From: Gluconobacter sp. Dm-62
GTDB lineage: Bacteria > Pseudomonadota > Alphaproteobacteria > Acetobacterales > Acetobacteraceae
Length of the DNA stretch: 64,000 nt
NCBI RefSeq assembly: GCF_018256155.1
Contig: NZ_JAERLY010000002.1
Location: 372,001 to 436,000 of the forward strand
Direction of reading: 5' to 3'
Shown one piece after another: positions 46,674 to 54,480 of the stretch; the first letter of the stretch is position 1, and each line of letters opens with the position of its first letter. Made by a program: the position numbers and the translations under genes. The notes under the pieces are model-generated. The model was not told the origin of the DNA, did not search any database, and worked only from the letters and a program-made list of their open reading frames with translations.

Positions 46674-47075
46674 TCAGCCGAGCTTTTCCTTGGGGCGTGC
46701 TGCTTTTTCGGCGATGCCGCTCGTGCCTTCGCGACGCTTGAGTTCCGTCCAGACGTCTTCTGGGGACACGCCAGCATCCACCCACATAACGATCAGGTGG
46801 TACAGGACGTCCGCGCTTTCACCGATCAGTTCCTTGCGGTTGCCGTTCACGGCTTCGATCAGGCATTCGACGGCTTCTTCGCCGAATTTCTGGGCGATCT
46901 TGTTGCGGCCGCGGGACATCAGGCGAGCGGAATGGCTGAGGGACGGGTCGGTGCCGCGACGGGACTGTACCGTGTCGTAAAGGCGCTGAAGAACCTGTTC
47001 CTGCAGAAGATCTGACTTCTTGTCGTCCTGCTGCTTTGAAGGCTTCGGAGCCGGTTTGGTGGCGGGTTTTCCCAT
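46674..47075 (-). CDS. hisE: Phosphoribosyl-ATP pyrophosphatase
   Basis: A 133-residue MazG-like His[12 protein letters not shown] with the acidic metal-binding helix and [11 protein letters not shown] follow a Lys/Pro-rich N-terminus of about 25 residues. It hydrolyses PR-ATP to PR-AMP, the second step of histidine synthesis. Its start is 4 bases after the hisF stop. Confidence 0.92.
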   Translation of the reverse strand: MGKPATKPAPKPSKQQDDKKSDLLQEQVLQRLYDTVQSRRGTDPSLSHSARLMSRGRNKIAQKFGEEAVECLIEAVNGNRKELIGESADVLYHLIVMWVDAGVSPEDVWTELKRREGTSGIAEKAARPKEKLG

Positions 47076-47079
47076 GATC

Positions 47080-47841
47080 TTACTCTCCAAGCCTGACCGG
47101 CAGACCGGCCTTGTTCAGCGCGTTCTTGACTTCATCGATGCGGAACTGACCGAAGTGGAACACACTTGCCGCCAGAAGGCCACTTGCGCCGACTTCAGCG
47201 CCTTCCACGAAATGCTGTAGTTCGCCCACGCCACCCGAAGCGACGACCGGGACGGTCACGGCGTTGCAGACCGCGCGCAGAAGGTCGAGGTCAAAGCCTG
47301 CGCGGGTGCCGTCGCGGTCCATGCTGGTAAGCAGGATTTCGCCTGCGCCCAGATCCTGCATTTTCCGCGCCCACTCCACGACGTCTAGCCCCGTGGGTTC
47401 GCGGCCGCCCTTGGCATAGACTTCCCAGCCGCCCCGTCCATTGGATCGTGCGTCAATGGCGACGACGATGCACTGGCTGCCAAAGCGTTCGGAAGCTTCG
47501 CGGATCAGCTCCGGATTTTTAATGGCCGCCGAATTGACGGCACATTTGTCTGCACCCGCCAGAAGCAGGCGGCGCATGTCTTCGCAGGTGCGCACGCCAC
47601 CGCCCACGGTGAGAGGCAGGCAGATGGCCTCAGCCGTGCGGCGGACGACGTCGAGGATGGTGTCACGGTTTTCGACGCTTGCCGTGATGTCGAGGAACGT
47701 GAGTTCGTCGGCGCCAGCAGCATCGTAGAGCTTAGCCTGTTCGACGGGGTCACCGGCATCGCGCAGGGAGACGAAGTTTACGCCTTTGACGACGCGACCA
47801 TCCTTGACGTCCAGGCATGGAATGACGCGGAGTTTCAGCAT
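47080..47841 (-). CDS. hisF: Imidazole glycerol phosphate synthase cyclase subunit
   Basis: A 253-residue TIM barrel, the cyclase half of IGP synthase with His[21 protein letters not shown] at the start (catalytic Asp), [11 protein letters not shown] and [17 protein letters not shown] (second catalytic Asp) are intact. The start overlaps the 3' end of the GNAT-HisA gene by 7 bases. Confidence 0.96.
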   Translation of the reverse strand: MLKLRVIPCLDVKDGRVVKGVNFVSLRDAGDPVEQAKLYDAAGADELTFLDITASVENRDTILDVVRRTAEAICLPLTVGGGVRTCEDMRRLLLAGADKCAVNSAAIKNPELIREASERFGSQCIVVAIDARSNGRGGWEVYAKGGREPTGLDVVEWARKMQDLGAGEILLTSMDRDGTRAGFDLDLLRAVCNAVTVPVVASGGVGELQHFVEGAEVGASGLLAASVFHFGQFRIDEVKNALNKAGLPVRLGE

Positions 47842-49193
47842 GAACCGAGGACGTCCAGCGCGTCTTTGAGCGAGATGCGACCATCATACAGGGCACGACC
47901 GACGATGGCGCCGGAGATGCCGGGCACCTCGCGAGCAACATCGCGCAGGGCCTTGAGGTGTTCCAGGCTGCCAACGCCGCCGCTGGCGATGACGGGGATG
48001 GACAGGCGACGGGCCATGTCGGCGGTCTGGTCCAGATCCAGCCCGGCCAGCATGCCGTCGCGGGTGATTTCGGTGAAGATCACGGCGGCGACACCGGCAT
48101 CTTCCATGCGCAAAGCGAGGTCGTTGGCTTCCAGTTCGGAGACTTCGGCCCAGCCTTCGGTGGCGACGCGGCCCTGTCGGGCATCAATGCCAGCCACGAT
48201 CCGGCCCGGGAAGGCGCGGGCAGCCTGTCGGACTAGTTCGGGGTCCTTGACGGCCACGGAGCCGAGAATGACGCGCGAGACACCCGCTTCGAGCCAGCGT
48301 TCAATGGCGGCCATATCCCGGATGCCACCGCCGAGCTGTACGGGAAGGCTTGTGGCCTTCACGATGGATTCAATGGCCGGGATATTGGTGGAACGACCCG
48401 CGAAGGCACCGTTCAGATCAACGACATGCAGATGACGGCAACCGGCTTCGGCGAAGAGCTTGGCCTGTGCTCCGGGATCGTCGGAATAATGGGTGGCATC
48501 TTCCATTTCGCCGCGGCGCAGGCGGACGCAGGCGCCGTCCTTGAGGTCGATAGCCGGGTAGAGCGTCAGGCCATGTGCCGGAGCTGCTGCCTGGGGTTCA
48601 GCGTTATGGCTGGACACCGAGGCGCTGGCATCAGGCATAGCGATGCTCGACTGCCAGCGGGCGGCCTCGTTCTCGTTTGCCAGAAGTTTTGAGAGAAAAA
48701 GTCCGCGCACCGTCTGCCCTCCGATCCGTGCATAATAGGGATGGGTGCCCCAGTGTTCGAAACCGAACGCCCGGAACAGCCCGATAGCGGCGACATGCGT
48801 TTCGCGGATGTCGCAGTTTACAACCTTGCAGCCAATGGCTCTTGCGCCCTTGAGCATGCCTTCCAGCAGTGCATGACCCAGACCGCGGCCCCGGGCATAG
48901 GGCGCCACGAAAAAGCCGGTCAGGTTGGCGGTTGCCGCATGGGCTTCATAACTTGCCGGGGGCCGGACGAGCTGGCCCGCACCGCAGATCACTCCGTTCT
49001 CACGCACGACGTAGAAGCTGCGCTCCGGCACGAGCAGCAGGCCTTCGAAATAACGCGCCAGAGCCTGATGACCGGGGGGCTGGAGCCACCCGAAGCCGCC
49101 ACCATCCAGAATGCCAGCAGACGTGGCTTCGATCAGGGCATCAAGATCTTCAGGCGAGAAAGACGAGACAACCCGTTCGCATGTGATCGTCAT
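47835..49193 (-). CDS. hisA: GNAT acetyltransferase-HisA fusion protein
   Basis: A 452-residue single frame of two enzymes. Residues 1 to about 180 form a GNAT N-acetyltransferase with acetyl-CoA motif [15 protein letters not shown] and GLFRAFGF. After an Ala/Ser linker, residues about 212-452 form HisA ([34 protein letters not shown]), which isomerises ProFAR to PRFAR. The ATG at 49193 overlaps the hisH stop (ATGA). No frameshift is seen, so the fusion seems genuine. The acetyltransferase substrate is unknown. Confidence 0.9.
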   Translation of the reverse strand: MTITCERVVSSFSPEDLDALIEATSAGILDGGGFGWLQPPGHQALARYFEGLLLVPERSFYVVRENGVICGAGQLVRPPASYEAHAATANLTGFFVAPYARGRGLGHALLEGMLKGARAIGCKVVNCDIRETHVAAIGLFRAFGFEHWGTHPYYARIGGQTVRGLFLSKLLANENEAARWQSSIAMPDASASVSSHNAEPQAAAPAHGLTLYPAIDLKDGACVRLRRGEMEDATHYSDDPGAQAKLFAEAGCRHLHVVDLNGAFAGRSTNIPAIESIVKATSLPVQLGGGIRDMAAIERWLEAGVSRVILGSVAVKDPELVRQAARAFPGRIVAGIDARQGRVATEGWAEVSELEANDLALRMEDAGVAAVIFTEITRDGMLAGLDLDQTADMARRLSIPVIASGGVGSLEHLKALRDVAREVPGISGAIVGRALYDGRISLKDALDVLGSC

Positions 49194-49828
49194 GAGGTCC
49201 ACCGCAGGAAGTTGCCGAGGATGGTCAGGCCGACATCCTGGCTCTTTTCAACGTGGAACTGCGTGCCGCAGCGATTGCCGCGTGCGACGATGGCCGGGAC
49301 CTGCGTGCCGTACTGCGCGGTTGCGACCAAGTCGCTGTCCGCGCCATCATGCAGCGCATAGGAATGAACGAAATAGCCGTGATTGCCGGGCGTGAGACCA
49401 TCCGTCAGGAGATGCGCGCCCGGCGTGAAGTCCAGCGTATTCCAGCCCATATGCGGCAGGCGAAGACCAGCACTGGCGGCTTCATCCATGCGGCGGATAT
49501 TGCCGGAAATCCAGCCCAGCCCTTCGGTGCGGCCATGTTCGAGGCCGTATTCGCACATGAGCTGCATGCCGACGCAGATGCCGAGGAACGGGGTTCCGTT
49601 GGCGGTTGCGGTTTCGAGGATGTTACGCAGCTCGGGGCCCAGGCCCTGGGCACAGTCGGCAAAAGCGCCCTGTCCGGGGAGGATCAGGCGGTCTGCGCTC
49701 AAGATGTCAGTCATATCGCGCGATATGAGGACGTCGGCTTCGATCCCCTTGCGGGCGGCAGCTTTACGGGTTGCCTGGGCGGCCGAGGCGAGATTCCCGC
49801 CATTGTAGTCAATTACGACGACGCGCAT
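49190..49828 (-). CDS. hisH: Imidazole glycerol phosphate synthase glutaminase subunit
   Basis: A 212-residue class I amidotransferase. MRVVVIDYNGGNLAS at the start, nucleophile FLGICVGMQLM (Cys), and the C-terminal FHVEKSQ (His, Glu) are intact. It supplies ammonia to HisF. The ATG at 49828 fits the family and overlaps the DUF2628 gene by 16 bases. Confidence 0.95.
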   Translation of the reverse strand: MRVVVIDYNGGNLASAAQATRKAAARKGIEADVLISRDMTDILSADRLILPGQGAFADCAQGLGPELRNILETATANGTPFLGICVGMQLMCEYGLEHGRTEGLGWISGNIRRMDEAASAGLRLPHMGWNTLDFTPGAHLLTDGLTPGNHGYFVHSYALHDGADSDLVATAQYGTQVPAIVARGNRCGTQFHVEKSQDVGLTILGNFLRWTS

Positions 49829-50217
49829 GGGAACTCCGGAGATGTGCTGCCGTAAGGGGCGGCGTATTGCTGCTGGTCCATCCAGCGCAGGAGAGCGATG
49901 TCCCGGTTGGGGGCTGCGATCGGCATGCCGGTAATACGGCCATTCAGGCGCTGTTCCCATAGGCGGATCTCAGCCGTGAAGCTGGCGAGTACGGCATGGA
50001 TGGCCACGATCAGGTCGAGCCGGGACCAGAAACCCATGAAAACATGCAGCGTGATCATGGTTGCCGTGGCTGCCAGCATTGCGGAAATCCATGCGCCATA
50101 CGTCAGAAGGCCAAACCAGCCGAAGAACAGGACGCGCCATGAAAAGCCGTCCTGCACCATGACGGGCATCTGCGGGCCAAGCGCATCCGGCTTTGTGCAG
50201 GGAATGTAAAGCTTCAC
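49813..50217 (-). CDS. DUF2628-type membrane protein
   Basis: A 134-residue protein with hydrophobic helices (FSWRVLFFGWFGLLTYGAWISAML and ITLHVFMGFWSRLDLIVAI) and C-terminal EQRLNGRITGMPIAAPNRD. This small family appears inside histidine operons of alphaproteobacteria, here between hisB and hisH with overlaps at both ends. Function unknown. Confidence 0.75.
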   Translation of the reverse strand: MKLYIPCTKPDALGPQMPVMVQDGFSWRVLFFGWFGLLTYGAWISAMLAATATMITLHVFMGFWSRLDLIVAIHAVLASFTAEIRLWEQRLNGRITGMPIAAPNRDIALLRWMDQQQYAAPYGSTSPEFPCASS

Positions 50218-50810
50218 AGCACGCCTTTGGTCGACGGGATGGCGCCTGCCGAGCGGGGATCATGCGAGACTGCGACCTTGAGGGCGCGGGCAACAGCCTT
50301 GAAGCCGCTTTCCGCGATGTGGTGGGCGTTGGTGCCCGCCTTGCAGGTCAGGTGCAGGGCGATATGGGCGGACATGGCGAAGGCGCGGAAGAATTCTTCG
50401 AACAGCTCCGTGTCCATCGTGCCGATCTTCTCGCGGGGAAAGACGACGTTCCAAGCGAGGTAGGGGCGGCCGGAAATATCCACGACGGCTTCGCACAGGG
50501 CTTCGTCCAGCGGCACGAGAGCATGGCCGAACCGCTCGATGCCACGCTTGTCACCAATGGCCTGACGGAAGGCCTGCCCGAAGACGATGCCAACATCCTC
50601 GACGGTGTGGTGCCCGTCGATATGCAGGTCTCCCTTGGCCTTCAGCTCAAGGTCGAAACCGCCATGTTTGGCCAGTGCCGTCAGCATATGGTCGAAAAAA
50701 CCGATGCCGCTGTCCACGTCGGAGCGGCCCTGTCCATCAAGAGTGAGGGCAAGGGTGATGTCGGTTTCGCTGGTTGCGCGATGCAGACGGGCGTGACGGA
50801 TTTCGTTCAT
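50214..50810 (-). CDS. hisB: Imidazoleglycerol-phosphate dehydratase
   Basis: A 198-residue HisB (monofunctional, no phosphatase domain). FDHMLTALAKHGGFDLELKA, the first metal motif DGHHTVEDVG and the second NAHHIAESGFKA are in place. It is the first gene of the operon hisB-DUF2628-hisH-hisA-hisF-hisE-hit, with the 211-base gap to the divergent nitroreductase as the probable promoter region. Confidence 0.96.
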   Translation of the reverse strand: MNEIRHARLHRATSETDITLALTLDGQGRSDVDSGIGFFDHMLTALAKHGGFDLELKAKGDLHIDGHHTVEDVGIVFGQAFRQAIGDKRGIERFGHALVPLDEALCEAVVDISGRPYLAWNVVFPREKIGTMDTELFEEFFRAFAMSAHIALHLTCKAGTNAHHIAESGFKAVARALKVAVSHDPRSAGAIPSTKGVL

Positions 50811-51021
50811 GACGTTCCTGCTACACCAGCGCGGCGCGGATTTCCACGCTGTCTGGTCAACATGCCTGCAAAATTCACGGGCAGACAGCGAGAAAAATCC
50901 TGTACGCAGAAGATGCCGATCCGTATCGACCGGGATGGGGCGGCGTCACTATTCCTTGAGAATGGCGGAGTCTGGAAAATGCCCTTGGCGGGGAGGGGAG
51001 ATCGGGCCATATTTCCTGACT

Positions 51022-51624
51022 ATGGCACATCATCATTCCCCCCTCGACGTCCTTCTCTCCCGCGCCTCGACGGACCATCTCGTCGAGCCTCCGCCGAAGG
51101 GGGATGAACTCCGAACCATCCTATCCGCCGGGCTCCGGGCTCCGGATCACGGGAAGATGCGGCCCTGGCGCTACACGGTCATCAAGGGCAAGCATCGCGA
51201 GGCTTTTGCCGATCTCGTGGTCGAAGCGATGGGACGGCAGGAGCCTGATGCGCCCGACGCCAAGAAAACCAAGCGTCATCACCGCTTTTCCAACATGCCG
51301 ATGATCATCGCGCTCGGCATGCATCTGCAGCCGGAGGGGAAGATCCCGGTCGTCGAGCAGGAGATGGCCGTGGCGGCGGGGGCAATGAACGTCCTGAACG
51401 CACTGCACGCTGCCGGATTCGGCGGCATGTGGGTGACGGGTCCGTTCTGCGAGGATCGCGTGCTTCTGGAATCGCTGGGTCTGCCCGAGCCGCACCGTCT
51501 GGCCGGGTTCCTGTTCGTAGGAACGCCAGCCAAGCATTCGGATGAACGCAAGCGCCCGGACATCGACGACTACATGGCTGTGTGGAAGGGAGACGCTATC
51601 AAGTTCCCTGCCGATGCCGGCTGA
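51022..51624 (+). CDS. Nitroreductase-family FMN protein (YdjA-like)
   Basis: A 200-residue nitroreductase-fold protein. RAPDHGKMRPWRYTVIKG is the FMN-binding start (the YdjA-like short group), then AGAMNVLNALHAAGFGGMWVTG. Probably uses FMN and NADPH to reduce nitro or quinone substrates. The ATG at 51022 is chosen over upstream readings, which lack family sequence. It is divergent from hisB and overlaps or abuts the UbiH-family gene. Confidence 0.85.
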   Translation: MAHHHSPLDVLLSRASTDHLVEPPPKGDELRTILSAGLRAPDHGKMRPWRYTVIKGKHREAFADLVVEAMGRQEPDAPDAKKTKRHHRFSNMPMIIALGMHLQPEGKIPVVEQEMAVAAGAMNVLNALHAAGFGGMWVTGPFCEDRVLLESLGLPEPHRLAGFLFVGTPAKHSDERKRPDIDDYMAVWKGDAIKFPADAG

Positions 51625-52813
51625 TCTGATGCGTTACGACGTTATTGTGGCCGGTGGGGGGCCTGTTGGTCTGGCCTGCGCCATTTCGCTTGGGCGTGAC
51701 GGCCGGAAGGTCTGTGTTGTCGAGCGGTCGCCAGCGAATGTGTTGGCCGATCCACCGTTTGACGGCCGGGAAATCGCGCTGACGCATCATGCGTCGGAAT
51801 GGCTGAAAGCTGTTGGTGCGTGGGAGGAAATCCCTGCGGACAGCATCTGCCCGATGTATACGGCCCGGATTGAGACCGGGAAAACGGGAAATCCGCCGCT
51901 TCTGTTCGATGCGCCGACCGATGGTCCTGATGCGCTTGGACATATGGTGGCGAACCACCTGATCCGTCGTGCCCTGTACCGCGTCGCATCGCGAACGCCG
52001 GGTGTGGACATCAGAGCCGGGGAAAGCATTGCCAGCTCCTGGCATGATACGCGGTCGGCTGGTGTGGTTCTGGCAAGTGGGGAGCGGATCGAGGCCGATC
52101 TGCTGGTTGCGGCGGACGGGCGCTTCTCGCGTCTGCGGACCGAGGCCGGGATCGGCGCGATCGTGCATGATTTCCAGCGTAATATCATGGTCTGCCGCCT
52201 GCGGCATCCGGAGCCCCATGCCAACACGGCGCTCCAGTGGTTTGACGAAGGGCAGACGATCGCTCTTCTGCCGGTTGCACCTGACGGGCGGCCCGGAGCA
52301 TGCTCATCGCTGGTTCTGACGCTGGAGCCGGATGAAATCGCGCGTCTCAAGGCGCTGGATGGCAAGGCTTTCAGCGAGGATATCACTTCCCGAACACAGG
52401 GTCGGATGGGGCAGATGACGCTGGAAAGCGCGCGCTGTGTCTATCCCCTCAAGGCAGTTTATGCCCATCGTTTCCAAGCACCGCGCCTTGCCCTGATCGG
52501 GGATGCGGCTGTGGGGATGCATCCCATTACGGCGCATGGGTTCAATCTGGGGCTGAAGGGGCAGGAAGTTCTGGCCCGGGCGATTGCGGACGGTCCGGGG
52601 GATGCGGGCGATCCGTCTGTTCTGTCGCGTTTCGAGCGCACGCACCGCCTTTCAACGGCGCCGCTCTTTGCAGCAACCAATGCGATTGCGACGGTTTATA
52701 CCCGTGACGAAGCGCCGTTCCTGATGGCGCGCCGGGCCGGGTTGGCAGTTGCTAACCGGCTTCTGCCCTTCAAGGCCGCGGTGACGAATATGCTGATGGA
52801 CCGTCAGGGCTGA
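51614..52813 (+). CDS. UbiH/UbiF/Coq6-family FAD hydroxylase (UbiM-like)
   Basis: About 400 residues. The N-terminal FAD motif VIVAGGGPVGLACAISLGRDG, the middle VAADGRFSRLR (DG motif) and GDAAVGMHPITAHGFNLGL (third FAD motif) are those of ubiquinone hydroxylases; GMHPITAHGFNLGL is typical of the UbiM subgroup. Starts at 51614 or 51629. It is probably a step in ubiquinone ring hydroxylation, overlapping the nitroreductase gene and likely co-transcribed. Assignment to UbiM is from family style only. Confidence 0.8.
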   Translation: MPADLMRYDVIVAGGGPVGLACAISLGRDGRKVCVVERSPANVLADPPFDGREIALTHHASEWLKAVGAWEEIPADSICPMYTARIETGKTGNPPLLFDAPTDGPDALGHMVANHLIRRALYRVASRTPGVDIRAGESIASSWHDTRSAGVVLASGERIEADLLVAADGRFSRLRTEAGIGAIVHDFQRNIMVCRLRHPEPHANTALQWFDEGQTIALLPVAPDGRPGACSSLVLTLEPDEIARLKALDGKAFSEDITSRTQGRMGQMTLESARCVYPLKAVYAHRFQAPRLALIGDAAVGMHPITAHGFNLGLKGQEVLARAIADGPGDAGDPSVLSRFERTHRLSTAPLFAATNAIATVYTRDEAPFLMARRAGLAVANRLLPFKAAVTNMLMDRQG

Positions 52814-52853
52814 AGCATTCGCTTTCGGCTCGCTGGATTGAAGGATCATTCCG

Positions 52854-53867
52854 ATGAAAGCTTTCGGGCACAGACGTGCGACCCGCATGGACGAGGCGGA
52901 TGCGCTGGTCGAACTCGACATTCCAACCCCTGTTCCGGGGCCGCGGGACGTTGTTGTGGAAATCCGGGCAGTCTCGGTCAATCCCGTCGATACCAAGCTG
53001 AGGTCGATGGATCCGCCGGATGATGAGCCTCGGGTTCTGGGTTATGACGCGGTGGGCACCATCGTTGCGACGGGTGGCCAGGTCCGGGGTTTTCGGGCCG
53101 GGGACCGGGTCTTTTATGCAGGCACGGCCAATCGGCAGGGGAGTGATGCGCGGTTTCAGGCTGTTGATGAACGTCTGATCGCGCTGGCTCCGAAGAGCCT
53201 GTCAGATGCAGAAGCTGCCGCCTTGCCTCTGACGGCCCTGACGGCCTGGGAGTTGCTGTTCGACCGGCTTGGTGTGCGGCTGGGTGAGATGGAAAACCCG
53301 GATGCAATCATGATTGTTGGCGGGGCTGGTGGCGTGGGATCGATCCTGACGCAGATTGCGCGCCGTCTGACGGGTCTGACGGTTATTGCCACGGCGTCCC
53401 GTCCGGAGACAACGGACTGGTGCCATGCGATGGGCGCGCATCATGTCATTGATCATCGCCGTCCGCTGGATCAGGAACTGGCGCGAATTGGGATTCCGCA
53501 GGTGCGTTATGTTGCGGGTCTGACGGCCTCGGGCGAGCATCGGGACGCGATCGTGCGTTCTCTGGCGCCGCAGGGGGCGCTGGCTCTGATCGACGATCCG
53601 GGCGAATTCGACATCATGCCCTTCAAGCGCAAATCCCTTTCGGTGCATTGGGAATACATGTTTGCCCGCCCCATATTCGAGACGCCGGACATGCCGGTGC
53701 AAGGTCGGATTCTGGGACAGGTTTCCTCTCTTGTAGAGGCGGGTCTTTTGAAGACGACCCTGCATGAAGTGCTAGGGCCGATTAACATTGCCAATCTGCG
53801 TCGGGCGCATGAAATGCTCGAAAGCGGCAAGGGTATTGGAAAGGCCGTGCTCTGCGGCTTTGAATGA
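52854..53867 (+). CDS. Zinc-independent alcohol dehydrogenase/quinone reductase family protein
   Basis: A 337-residue MDR protein of the ZADH/quinone-reductase type. GYDAVGTIVATGGQVRGFRAGDRVFYAG forms the GroES-like part and IMIVGGAGGVGSILTQIARRL is the cofactor motif. The zinc-binding cysteines of true alcohol dehydrogenases are not seen. Probably reduces quinones or enones with NADPH. It follows the UbiM-like gene, 40 bases later. Substrate unknown. Confidence 0.85.
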   Translation: MKAFGHRRATRMDEADALVELDIPTPVPGPRDVVVEIRAVSVNPVDTKLRSMDPPDDEPRVLGYDAVGTIVATGGQVRGFRAGDRVFYAGTANRQGSDARFQAVDERLIALAPKSLSDAEAAALPLTALTAWELLFDRLGVRLGEMENPDAIMIVGGAGGVGSILTQIARRLTGLTVIATASRPETTDWCHAMGAHHVIDHRRPLDQELARIGIPQVRYVAGLTASGEHRDAIVRSLAPQGALALIDDPGEFDIMPFKRKSLSVHWEYMFARPIFETPDMPVQGRILGQVSSLVEAGLLKTTLHEVLGPINIANLRRAHEMLESGKGIGKAVLCGFE

Positions 53868-53901
53868 TGAGCCACTGGGCTGACGGGTCAGGAGTGGCCC
53901 G

Positions 53902-54387
53902 TCAGTTGAAATGTGCCCGTAGCAGCGGGGTGGACGAGATGCAGAGCATGATCAGTCCAAACAGCGCCATAACCTTGATAACGAAAAAGCAGGCGTGGTG
54001 GCGGGCATCCGCTCCGGTAGCCAGCATCATAAACGGGTCGGGATCGGGAAAGCCGGTCTTGCTGCCGATCTGGACGAGTTCCAGTGCGCGCTGTCGCGTT
54101 GCGGCTGCCTGAGCGCGGCGGCGTATCATTTCTGTGCCAGAGATATCGGCTTTTTCGTGCAGGGCCGTGAGGTAGAGTTCCAGGTCTTCGCGGCGATAGG
54201 CCACTTTGCCGTCCGGAGTATTGGCGCGTGCGGGGCCTGTCCCGAGCAGGGAGAGCAGTTTCATTCTGCGTTCCGGCAAACCGAGATGAGCAGCAGCTTC
54301 CGCCATGGAAAGCGTTTTGGACCGGACGGGCAGGTGAAAGACCTGACCGGGCGTTTTGTCTCCGGAAATATGTGTCGGGGATGGCAT
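53902..54387 (-). CDS. HTH-domain protein with C-terminal TM helix
   Basis: A 161-residue protein. Residues about 27-77 form a MerR/HTH_17-like domain (SMAEAAAHLGLPERRMKLL, then VAYRREDLELYLTAL), followed by a polar helix and a C-terminal hydrophobic helix (ACFFVIKVMALFGLIMLCISS). The order HTH plus one TM tail matches the element gene at 44247-44645; the aligned part shares EAA.YL, G.GPA and R..DL. Function unknown. It stands alone next to the mechanosensitive channel. Confidence 0.6.
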   Translation of the reverse strand: MPSPTHISGDKTPGQVFHLPVRSKTLSMAEAAAHLGLPERRMKLLSLLGTGPARANTPDGKVAYRREDLELYLTALHEKADISGTEMIRRRAQAAATRQRALELVQIGSKTGFPDPDPFMMLATGADARHHACFFVIKVMALFGLIMLCISSTPLLRAHFN

Positions 54388-54480
54388 CGGTGTGGATCCT
54401 GGCCTCGCTGGACAGACTGACCTTAAGACCAGTCCGCCGGGAAATCGAGTATTTCCCGGAGTCCCGGAAGTATTTTCCGA

